Assembly: GCA_937876695.1 (NCBI GenBank)
Contig: CALFHW010000020.1
Span: 1-19,014, forward strand
Length of the DNA: 19,014 nt
Direction of reading: 5' to 3'
Source of the DNA: an uncultured bacterium
GTDB taxonomy: Bacteria; Patescibacteriota; Dojkabacteria; CALFHW01
In this document: positions 1-6,228 of the stretch, piece after piece
How the letters are laid out: each line of letters opens with the position of its first letter
Position numbering within the stretch: the first letter of the stretch is position 1
Notes under the pieces: model-generated
Seen by the model: only the letters and a program-made list of their open reading frames with translations
Database searches by the model: none
What the model was told of the DNA's origin: nothing
Program-made: the position numbers and the translations under genes

Positions 1-669
1 AGATTGATTTCAAATAGTGGTGTGCGCAGTTGGGTTACTAATAGAGAAATACCAGAAAGAAGTACTATCGCAAAAGAATTACGTGAACTAGTCGCCAGGG
101 TTGGCTTATATAAGAATCCAGGTACTATAGATGTGCTTGATTGGTTTGATCGTGGGGTGGAAAATGGAGTGGTCGTAATCCCGATCGAGGAAGAGGTGGT
201 TAGATTGAGGTATATCGGCAGCCCTAGCCCGGCGGATGCCCTAAACTCTCTATATATTTACGCTAAGGAAGAATATGGGTATTCCATGTATGAAAATATT
301 GCTGCGAGCAAGTCACAAAAAAGGATCAGAGTGATTTTAGAGGATTATTCAGAGCTTAACCCTACCTTAATTGATGACTTTAACCCTGACGCGTTAACCA
401 TAATGAATTTGAACCAACCACCAACAGAAAAGGTTAGTCATCGGGTAAGCAATGTTAGCTATGTGGCAGTTGGATTGCAGTCAGTAATTGACATGCAGAA
501 GTTTGTATTAGACTTTGGGGAAGGAGATCTTGTACAAATACTACCTGATAGTACTATTGGGCTTACACACCAAGAGATAGTTGGTCATAACTTGTATAGT
601 AAGAGATCTGGGAAAACAAAAAGGCTACAGGGTGCATATAATTACTTGCTACAACAGCTGGGACGATAG
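1..669 (+). CDS. hypothetical protein, 5' end outside the window
   Basis: The reading frame is open to the left edge and ends at a TAG at 667-669, so the N-terminus is probably cut off. A TTG at position 4 is the first possible start inside the window, but no ribosome site can be seen. The visible ~222 residues are soluble, with no membrane segment or signal peptide, and are mixed acidic and basic. I recognise no family or catalytic motif. The C-terminus is basic, with a cluster of K and R around YSKRSGKTKRLQ. The base composition is clearly more AT-rich than that of the housekeeping genes further right, as in the two other unknown genes at 2444 and 11799. It converges on the Xer-like gene with only 11 bases between them and no visible terminator hairpin. 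The coding call is fairly safe from frame length; function is unknown. Confidence 0.6.
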   Translation, partial: RLISNSGVRSWVTNREIPERSTIAKELRELVARVGLYKNPGTIDVLDWFDRGVENGVVVIPIEEEVVRLRYIGSPSPADALNSLYIYAKEEYGYSMYENIAASKSQKRIRVILEDYSELNPTLIDDFNPDALTIMNLNQPPTEKVSHRVSNVSYVAVGLQSVIDMQKFVLDFGEGDLVQILPDSTIGLTHQEIVGHNLYSKRSGKTKRLQGAYNYLLQQLGR

Positions 670-680
670 GCTGCTCTCTT

Positions 681-1547
681 CTAGTCAATCTGCACGATTT
701 TCTCGCCTTTGCCGGGGTTTTTACGCTCGATGGCGGGCAAGAATTTCTCGGTAGAGGAGAAGCGGCGGTGACCTACGGTCTGGGCGACTTTGGCAAGTGA
801 TACACCGGCATCGAGCTGCTTAGCGATAAAGGTATTGCGCAGGTCGTTGACTGTGGCGTCCTTAATGGCCACTTTTTTGAAAATGCGGTTGACTGAAGAG
901 CGGATGTTGCGGATGATCATATTGCTGCCATTTTTGGTGTTGAATAGATAACCTTGGTCACCCTCTACAGCCATTCGCTCTGGCAAAAAGTCCTTGATGC
1001 ACTTAGCAGCCATTGGATTTAACTCAATCAATCTCATCGAGGTACTGGCGTTCTCCGAGATCAAAATTTGTGGAGGTTTGCTCTTGAATTTGATATCTTC
1101 AACTTTCAACCTAGAAATTTCGCCGATACGCATTCCAGTCTGTAACATCAATTCTATAAGAGCGTAGAGACGTGAGTTCGATTTGCTGGCTTGCCTGAGC
1201 GCCATGTATTCGGCCTCGGCAAGTATTCTAGGTAACTTGGTCTTGATATCAGGGTGGGGAATTGGTTTACTTGGGTCTACCAAGATTTGCTCGGCCTCCT
1301 GCAGTGTCTTGAATAGCGATTTGATACTGTTTAGCTTGCGAGAGATAGTCTTGTTCTTAAAACCCTGTTCACTCAGGCCGCCGATGAACTTTTCTAACTC
1401 CTTGGTGGTAATCTTGGTGACGTCTTGATCCCCGACAGCTGTGACAAGCTGCTGTAAGTCATTGTTATAGGCTACGATAGTGGCAGGCGAACGACCTGCA
1501 GCCGTAAGGTCGGCTAAAAATTTACTAACTGCTTCATTCAACTTCAT
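681..1547 (-). CDS. Xer-type tyrosine recombinase homologue lacking the catalytic tyrosine
   Basis: The 288-residue protein has the XerC/XerD layout and length: an N-terminal SAM-like core-binding domain (about 1-90) and a C-terminal catalytic domain (about 105-280). Box I is intact (QTGMRIGE, R140). In box II the usual HxLRH reads N234-D-L-R237-N, so both histidines are asparagine. The VGH motif gives H260. The nucleophile position nine residues later, where Y is expected, is F269 (STEKF), and there is no tyrosine anywhere after H260. The beta-hairpin lysine is also not evident. The spacing 234/237/260/269 matches E. coli XerD 244/247/270/279 exactly, so the alignment is secure. From family knowledge, loss of the tyrosine prevents strand cleavage. 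The protein may therefore bind DNA in a structural or regulatory role, or partner an active Xer. The gene is intact, with no frameshift, and is divergent from the FtsB-type gene. Confidence 0.85.
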   Translation of the reverse strand: MKLNEAVSKFLADLTAAGRSPATIVAYNNDLQQLVTAVGDQDVTKITTKELEKFIGGLSEQGFKNKTISRKLNSIKSLFKTLQEAEQILVDPSKPIPHPDIKTKLPRILAEAEYMALRQASKSNSRLYALIELMLQTGMRIGEISRLKVEDIKFKSKPPQILISENASTSMRLIELNPMAAKCIKDFLPERMAVEGDQGYLFNTKNGSNMIIRNIRSSVNRIFKKVAIKDATVNDLRNTFIAKQLDAGVSLAKVAQTVGHRRFSSTEKFLPAIERKNPGKGEKIVQID

Positions 1548-1612
1548 TTATACATCAATACTCAGTAGATATCCCGGGCGGTTGGGGCTATTGCAATTCA
1601 CTACCCAAAAAC

Positions 1613-1631
1613 TGTTATGATGATAATAACA
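1613..1631. repeat. small inverted repeat between the Xer-like and FtsB-type genes
   Basis: TGTTAT and ATAACA form a six-base inverted repeat with a seven-base spacer in the 115-base divergent intergenic region. It lies about 20 bases upstream of the putative -10 box of the FtsB-type gene and could be an operator. It is short enough to be chance in an AT-rich spacer. Confidence 0.25.
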
Positions 1632-1651
1632 CTACACTTGCACTTAGTCAA

Positions 1652-1657
1652 TACTAT
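1652..1657 (+). promoter_or_regulatory. -10 box of the FtsB-type gene (leaderless type)
   Basis: TACTAT lies five bases before the ATG at 1663, and no Shine-Dalgarno sequence precedes that ATG. No convincing -35 box is seen at 17 bases. The placement matches the -10/ATG spacing of other genes in the window. Confidence 0.4.
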
Positions 1658-1662
1658 AAGAT

Positions 1663-2127
1663 ATGTGGGCGAAACTAACTCTGTGGCTTAAATATTCCAA
1701 CCTGCGCACCAAGTCGCTGTCTAGGTTTCTTTCTGGTTATGGATTTAGCGGGGATAAATTAGCGGTACTCGGCTTATTGACCTTGCTAGCAGTGATATTG
1801 GTGTTCAATATCTACGCCAAACTGGCAGAAGTTCCGCAAAATTACGCGGTGATGACGGCCGAAAATGACCGCTTGCAAAAGGCTAGAGAGAAAAAGTTGG
1901 AGCTGGAGCAAGAGATCGAATACTATTCTTCATTAGAGTACCGCCGTCGCTACGGCTATGACAGTATGAATTTTGCGCGCGAAGGTGAGTCGATTTACTT
2001 GATCAATCCCGAGGGCAGGTCATTTGTAGAGCTAGAGGAGCACCAGCCAGATCCAATTCTGCGCGCCGACAACAAGATCTGGTGGGATATCTTTTGGCAG
2101 GAAGTCGGTAGGGGATTGCAGGGGTAG
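1663..2127 (+). CDS. FtsB/DivIC-type septum formation initiator
   Basis: The 154-residue protein has a basic cytoplasmic N-terminus (1-32), one membrane segment (about 33-50, hydrophobic LAVLGLLTLLAVILVF), then a charged coiled coil (about 57-88, ENDRLQKAREKKLELEQEIE). The segment YSSLEYRRRYGYDSMNFAREGESIYLI follows the conserved 'leyieriAReelgmv.pGE.vy' pattern of the DivIC/FtsB family. This family bridges FtsL and FtsQ/DivIB in the division complex and acts outside the membrane at the septum. It is somewhat longer than E. coli FtsB (about 100 residues), with an acidic and aromatic tail (WWDIFWQEV). The gene is transcribed alone, divergent from the Xer-like gene, and is followed by the promoter of the initiator tRNA. 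FtsB and DivIC cannot be separated on sequence alone, so no symbol is given. Confidence 0.8.
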   Translation: MWAKLTLWLKYSNLRTKSLSRFLSGYGFSGDKLAVLGLLTLLAVILVFNIYAKLAEVPQNYAVMTAENDRLQKAREKKLELEQEIEYYSSLEYRRRYGYDSMNFAREGESIYLINPEGRSFVELEEHQPDPILRADNKIWWDIFWQEVGRGLQG

Positions 2128-2185
2128 AGATAACCTCCGTGGTAATGTGTGCGATAGAGTATGGTCTTTCTAGGTCCGCCGGTGC

Positions 2186-2216
2186 TTGCCAACCAGCGTG
2201 CATTTAGTGCTATAAT
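2186..2216 (+). promoter_or_regulatory. promoter for the initiator tRNA gene
   Basis: TTGCCA (2186-2191), a 19-base spacer, then an extended -10 TGC-TATAAT (2208-2216). Transcription would start near 2223, about 60 bases before the tRNA. It is one of the best consensus promoters in the window and lies downstream of the FtsB-type gene. Confidence 0.75.
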
Positions 2217-2246
2217 ATCCACAGTAGCCAGTAGCTACCTTTAGCT

Positions 2247-2265
2247 GTTTGCTTATACAGCAAGC
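2247..2265 (+). other. hairpin in the leader of the tRNA-fMet transcript
   Basis: GTTTGCT and AGCAAGC pair over seven positions (one G-U) around a five-base loop TATAC. It lies between the promoter and the 5' end of the tRNA, 16 bases before the mature tRNA start. It has no U-tract, so it is not a terminator. It may guide processing of the precursor. Confidence 0.4.
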
Positions 2266-2281
2266 ATGTTAGCTCAATTAC

Positions 2282-2353
2282 CGCGGGGTAGAGCAGTGGT
2301 AGCTCGTCAGGCTCATAACCTGAAGGCCGTTGGTTCGAATCCAACCCCCGCAA
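2282..2353 (+). tRNA. initiator tRNA-fMet (CAT)
   Basis: A full cloverleaf folds over 72 bases: acceptor CGCGGGG with CCCCGCA, D arm GAGC/GCTC, anticodon arm TCAGG-CTCATAA-CCTGA, and T arm GTTGG/CCAAC with TTCGAAT. Two initiator hallmarks are present: the C1-A72 mismatch at the top of the acceptor stem, which formyltransferase uses, and A11-U24 in the D stem. The usual three consecutive G:C pairs at 29-31/39-41 are broken, because pair 29-41 is A-U. The 3' CCA is not encoded, as the sequence continues GTTTT, so it must be added after transcription. The D loop is two bases shorter than in E. coli. It is driven by the promoter at 2186-2216. Confidence 0.95.
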
Positions 2354-2399
2354 GTTTTACGCTACTCATCAGCTATATTCCCAGAAATACGCATCAATA

Positions 2400-2408
2400 T
2401 GTTATTAT
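2400..2408 (+). promoter_or_regulatory. extended -10 for the gene at 2444
   Basis: TGT-TATTAT, with a predicted start near 2415 and a leader of about 30 bases. No clear -35 box is visible. Read-through from the tRNA promoter is also possible, because no terminator separates them. Confidence 0.4.
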
Positions 2409-2430
2409 CCAGGCTATTACATTCCTTAAA

Positions 2431-2435
2431 AAGGA
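2431..2435 (+). promoter_or_regulatory. ribosome binding site fixing the start at 2444
   Basis: AAGGA lies eight bases upstream of the ATG at 2444. It decides against the upstream in-frame ATG at 2330, which falls inside the tRNA. Confidence 0.7.
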
Positions 2436-2443
2436 CGATAACT

Positions 2444-3538
2444 ATGGGTGGCTTTGAAAACGACAATTTATCGGAACGCCCCATAAGGAACACGGACTTT
2501 GGCCTAGAAATCACTTTGTCCGCAAATAGGGGCGTAGATGTCGCAAGCATGCAGTCTGTGGATATGCTTGAAGAGACTTGGAATCTACTTCTCAGAAGCG
2601 ATATTCATAGTTACCGAAGCAGTGTATTGGCATTCGCAAAACCTTCAGGTAAAACATACACTAATCAAGATGGATTCGTTGTTCCTAAGTTTAGTAACCC
2701 AATCTACATAAATACCGCGTTCATTGACGTCAAAGGTGCTGGTAGTATTCTGTTATTACATGAATATGAGGGACCTGATTCGGAGGGTGAGACAGAAGGG
2801 CTTGCATTAGACAAAGTCCTGGCTAAAGGTAGGTTGCAAATTGAACTGCGCGAGGAAGCTACCTCTGCTAATCGTAAAAAGAAGGCACCTAATATGGTCG
2901 AATCGGCAGGTTTATATACCGCTCTTCCACTGCGAGGTTCGCGAATGATCCATTTGGACAAACAGGAAGCAGATTATCTGAAACATGAGCTCAAGTTTTC
3001 TGTGGAGAGTACAGTCGAAAAAGTGTCATTAAGTAGTATTCAAAAAAGTATTGCAGCGGTATACCCCGACTTGTTGGATCACACTTTAGTGAATTCGTAT
3101 AGATCATGGAACAGCGTTTTCGACCGTAATGTAGAGACTTTCTTCCAATACCAGCTTAAGGATATATTTGACGAATTTAGGTTATCTAAAATTCCTTACA
3201 AGAACCCATTATACGTCTGGGCAAAATGTTTGGAATTTATGGGCGAAGTGACGAAAGGACAAATAGAGCAGATTGAGGAGGCTGGCGTGTACTCTTACCC
3301 ACTGAGAGGCACGTTAGAGTTTGGCTTTTTATGCTGGGATACTGGGAAAGTGCACACTGCTGAAGAATCCTACAATGTGATAAAGCGTATCATCATGGAT
3401 GAGAAAAATTTAGATATACATAAAATCGAATTCCCCTCTCACAAAACCCAAATTGAATTCCCGCTCGTCTGCACAAGCGGATTTATCAGATTATTCAAGG
3501 AGTGGTTCCTCTCCCAGCAAAACTTGAGGCATAAATAA
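2444..3538 (+). CDS. hypothetical protein of 364 residues
   Basis: The start at 2444 is chosen for its AAGGA site and because the longer frame would begin inside the initiator tRNA. The protein is soluble and mixed alpha/beta in appearance, with no signal peptide or membrane helix. I recognise no family. There is a lysine-rich patch around residue 144 (NRKKK). The C-terminal half is rich in aromatic residues (WNSVF, FFQYQ, LYVWAKCLEF, FKEWF). The gene is more AT-rich than the neighbouring ftsH and stands alone between two CAT-anticodon tRNA genes, a place where acquired genes often sit, although no duplicated tRNA end is seen. It ends with TAA, and the next promoter follows within 70 bases. 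The coding call is strong; function is unknown. Confidence 0.75.
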   Translation: MGGFENDNLSERPIRNTDFGLEITLSANRGVDVASMQSVDMLEETWNLLLRSDIHSYRSSVLAFAKPSGKTYTNQDGFVVPKFSNPIYINTAFIDVKGAGSILLLHEYEGPDSEGETEGLALDKVLAKGRLQIELREEATSANRKKKAPNMVESAGLYTALPLRGSRMIHLDKQEADYLKHELKFSVESTVEKVSLSSIQKSIAAVYPDLLDHTLVNSYRSWNSVFDRNVETFFQYQLKDIFDEFRLSKIPYKNPLYVWAKCLEFMGEVTKGQIEQIEEAGVYSYPLRGTLEFGFLCWDTGKVHTAEESYNVIKRIIMDEKNLDIHKIEFPSHKTQIEFPLVCTSGFIRLFKEWFLSQQNLRHK

Positions 3539-3602
3539 TTAAGAACGTTCAAACTGTTATAGCAAAGGCAGATTTTGCATCTCAGAAAGGGTAGTTTTGC
3601 TG

Positions 3603-3608
3603 TATAAT
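3603..3608 (+). promoter_or_regulatory. -10 box for the second tRNA
   Basis: TATAAT, about 60 bases upstream of the tRNA at 3668, the same arrangement as for the initiator tRNA. A TTGCAT lies upstream, but at 22 bases it is too far away to be a normal -35 box. Confidence 0.5.
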
Positions 3609-3667
3609 TTGCTAGGTTATGGAGCCGTGACGGTGATAGAATCGTACAGGCTTGATGGCCGCTAAAT

Positions 3668-3741
3668 GCCAAGGTAGCTCAGTTGGTTAGAGCATCGGAT
3701 TCATAAACCGAAGGTCGAGGGTTCGAATCCCTCCCTCGGCA
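3668..3741 (+). tRNA. tRNA with CAT anticodon, probably elongator tRNA-Met
   Basis: A 74-base cloverleaf: acceptor GCCAAGG/CCTCGGC, D arm GCTC/GAGC (C11-G24, elongator type), anticodon loop TTCATAA, variable loop AGGTC, and T arm GAGGG/CCCTC with TTCGAAT. The acceptor is fully paired at 1-72, unlike the initiator. Two mismatches stand out: A4-C69 in the acceptor stem and A31-A39 at the base of the anticodon loop. CCA is not encoded. CAT can also belong to tRNA-Ile2, whose C34 is changed to lysidine by TilS. Met is preferred from the general resemblance to Firmicutes-type elongator Met, but the choice is not certain. It lies 42 bases upstream of ftsH with no strong terminator between, so co-transcription is possible. 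Confidence 0.85.
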
Positions 3742-3783
3742 TTTTTAGTAACTTAAACTAAGGTAAATACAAAGGTAATAACA

Positions 3784-6195
3784 ATGGCGACAAATTCAAA
3801 AGAAAAGACTACAGCAGAAAAGGCACCAAGCGAAAAGGGTAATGGGCAGAAGGCCGCTGGAGATAGAAATTCAGGTGGTAGGTTCAAAAATATCTCAGGC
3901 AGGATGGTGCCCGCAAAAGTCAGAGTGATCAAATTGTCAGTGACAAATATCGCCTTGATGGCCTTGGCTGTTATTTTGGTTTGGGTACTGATTACAAATG
4001 CCTTGAATCCTGCTCTCGGCGAACGAATCACAGTAGATGAATTCCTGCGAGCAGTCAAAGAAAATCGCTATTCTCAGGTAGACGTGCGCAATGACGGCAA
4101 TGCAGTGGGCTTGGGCAAATATATCGAGGTCGTTAAGGTCGATAATGCTACCGTGAGCTTGCCAAAGCCAGAGGAAGGCGTCCCAGCTCCAAAGTTAGTT
4201 AAAGCCACTGATCTAGAAGAGAAGTCAGCAATTGATTTAGTAAATGTTCTCAGAGCACCTAAAAACTTTAGCGAGTCGCTCGGCCAGCTGCGCGCAGCCT
4301 TTGCAAGAGAGACAATTCGCGAAATTATTGTGCTCGAAAATCAGGTGTTGGTGGACTGGGAAGCAGATAGCGTCAAAGACTGGGTCATCTCCGGCGTAAG
4401 GGAGCAGGATTTGGTCAGCGCCCTAAGCTCAGGAAACCTAGATATCAATACTCTCCCAGTTAGAGTGGTTTATTTGCGCTCAGCTGGGATCACTAGAGGC
4501 AAAGCAGACTACGAGAGCGCATTGAGCTCTGGCCGCTACCAGGATGTGTGGGCATTTTCAGGCACAGTTTATGCTAGGGTCAGAGAGGAAAAGCTTTCGC
4601 GTACTCATGTCAATTTCGGCACTGCTACTGCGGATTTCACTAAATTCTTACAAGAAGAGGGTGTCAATCTAGCTTCACAGACCACTTCATTCAAATTTAT
4701 TCCAATTAACCAAATCGATCCTATTTTGCTGATAAATATCGCATTTATAGGTATGCTGGGCTTTTTGGGCTTCATGTTACTGCGCACCATGAACAGTTCC
4801 AATGGGGGCCTCATGAAATTCGGCCAATCCAAAGCCAGGATGTTCTTTGGTCAGAAGATGAAGATCAAATTCGCCGATGTAGCTGGCGTAGACGAGGCCA
4901 AAGAAGAACTCAAAGAGGTGGTAGACTTCTTGCGTAATCCTGCCAAATACCAGAAGATCGGCGCCAAAATCCCACGCGGAGTGTTGATGGTGGGAGAGCC
5001 TGGAACTGGAAAGACATTGCTAGCTAGGGCGGTTGCAGGCGAGGCTGGTGTGCCGTTCTTCCACACTTCTGGATCTGAGTTCGAAGAGATGTTGGTGGGT
5101 GCGGGTGCATCCAGAGTTAGGGATCTATTTGATAAGGCCAAGAAAGCCTCTCCAGCACTGATTTTCATCGATGAGATCGACGCTGTGGGTAGAAAAAGGG
5201 GTACGACATTCCAGTCTAGCTCCACTGAGCAGACCTTGAACCAGATTCTGGTGGAGATGGACGGTTTTGAGGGTAGGGACAATGTGATTGTAATTGCAGC
5301 CACTAACAGACCAGATGTACTTGACCCAGCGTTATTGAGACCGGGTAGGTTTGATCGTAAGGTGGTGTTAGATTCTCCAGATCTAGAGGGTAGACAGGCA
5401 ATTTTGAGCATCCACGCGCAAGGTAAACCGATTGCTAAGTCGGTAGACATGCGCGATGTAGCTAAGCGCACAGTTGGCTTCTCGGGAGCTGACCTTGCTA
5501 ACATGCTCAACGAGGCTGCTATTATTGTGGCTAAGGCCAATCGCCAGGAAATTACAGTTGACGATATCGAAGAAGCTGCGACTAAGGTGCAATCTGGTCC
5601 TGTGCGCAGACGCAAGAGGACAGAAGAGGAACTGAAGATGACTGCCTACCATGAGGCTGCCCACGCAGTGGTGATGGCGCTGACGCCACAGAGCGACCCA
5701 GTTCACAGGATTACTATCCTCTCACGCGGTATGGCGCTCGGTTACACTATGAACCTGCCAGAAACTGACCAGCTACAAATGACCAAGACTAAGATGCTCT
5801 CCAAGGTGCGCCACCTGCTTGCAGGTTGGGCCGCTGAGGAATTGGTATTTGACGATGTCACTACTGGCGCCTCAAATGACATCGAGCGCGCTACCAGCAT
5901 CGCTGGTAAGATGGTCAAGCAGTTCGGTATGAGTAAAAAGCTAGGACTAGTGAAGTACGGCAGCGAAGAAGAGCCGCACATGGGCTGGGGTAGTGCAGAG
6001 AAGCCTTATTCTGAGGCCACTGCACAGATCATCGACCAGGAAGTCCGCGACATCATCTCTGCAGCTCTTATCGACGTCAAGGACATCTTGCAGAAGAACC
6101 GCAAGCTGCTCGACGCTATCTCCGAGCGCCTGCTTAAGGACGAAGTTATGGAACGAGACGTCTTCGAGACCATGGTGAAGGAGTATAGGGCATAA
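3784..6195 (+). CDS. ftsH: FtsH, membrane-bound ATP-dependent zinc metalloprotease
   Basis: The 803-residue protein degrades and extracts membrane and cytosolic proteins using ATP. A basic, lysine-rich cytoplasmic tail (1-50) precedes membrane helix 1 (about 52-72). An outer domain of about 240 residues (73-313) follows, then helix 2 (about 314-333). The AAA+ domain shows Walker A G404-EPGTGKT (E where most have P), Walker B LIFIDEIDA, and the second region of homology with arginine fingers (NRPDVLDPALLRPGRFDR). The protease domain has HEAAH (623-627) and the third zinc ligand in TGASNDIE. The outer domain is about three times the E. coli size, which explains most of the 160 extra residues. 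The pore loop reads M436-L-V-G-A-G instead of MFVGVG, so the pore aromatic is leucine, a variant I associate with CPR bacteria. The start is supported by AAAGG at 3771, eight bases before the ATG. Confidence 0.97.
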   Translation: MATNSKEKTTAEKAPSEKGNGQKAAGDRNSGGRFKNISGRMVPAKVRVIKLSVTNIALMALAVILVWVLITNALNPALGERITVDEFLRAVKENRYSQVDVRNDGNAVGLGKYIEVVKVDNATVSLPKPEEGVPAPKLVKATDLEEKSAIDLVNVLRAPKNFSESLGQLRAAFARETIREIIVLENQVLVDWEADSVKDWVISGVREQDLVSALSSGNLDINTLPVRVVYLRSAGITRGKADYESALSSGRYQDVWAFSGTVYARVREEKLSRTHVNFGTATADFTKFLQEEGVNLASQTTSFKFIPINQIDPILLINIAFIGMLGFLGFMLLRTMNSSNGGLMKFGQSKARMFFGQKMKIKFADVAGVDEAKEELKEVVDFLRNPAKYQKIGAKIPRGVLMVGEPGTGKTLLARAVAGEAGVPFFHTSGSEFEEMLVGAGASRVRDLFDKAKKASPALIFIDEIDAVGRKRGTTFQSSSTEQTLNQILVEMDGFEGRDNVIVIAATNRPDVLDPALLRPGRFDRKVVLDSPDLEGRQAILSIHAQGKPIAKSVDMRDVAKRTVGFSGADLANMLNEAAIIVAKANRQEITVDDIEEAATKVQSGPVRRRKRTEEELKMTAYHEAAHAVVMALTPQSDPVHRITILSRGMALGYTMNLPETDQLQMTKTKMLSKVRHLLAGWAAEELVFDDVTTGASNDIERATSIAGKMVKQFGMSKKLGLVKYGSEEEPHMGWGSAEKPYSEATAQIIDQEVRDIISAALIDVKDILQKNRKLLDAISERLLKDEVMERDVFETMVKEYRA

Positions 6196-6228
6196 AGCTG
6201 CGTAGGATTGTTGAGGGTAGATAAGAAA

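Noticed and set aside
1632..1643. TTGCAC as -35 box of the FtsB-type gene
   Set aside because: It is only eight bases from the TACTAT box, too close for a sigma-70 type promoter.
2330..2443. Upstream ATG extending the 364-residue gene
   Set aside because: It begins inside the initiator tRNA; the ATG at 2444 has an AAGGA ribosome site.
4851..5615. 254-codon open frame on the minus strand inside ftsH
   Set aside because: It lies wholly opposite the conserved AAA+ and protease domains, and its translation is serine/threonine-rich without any family signature, typical of an antisense shadow.
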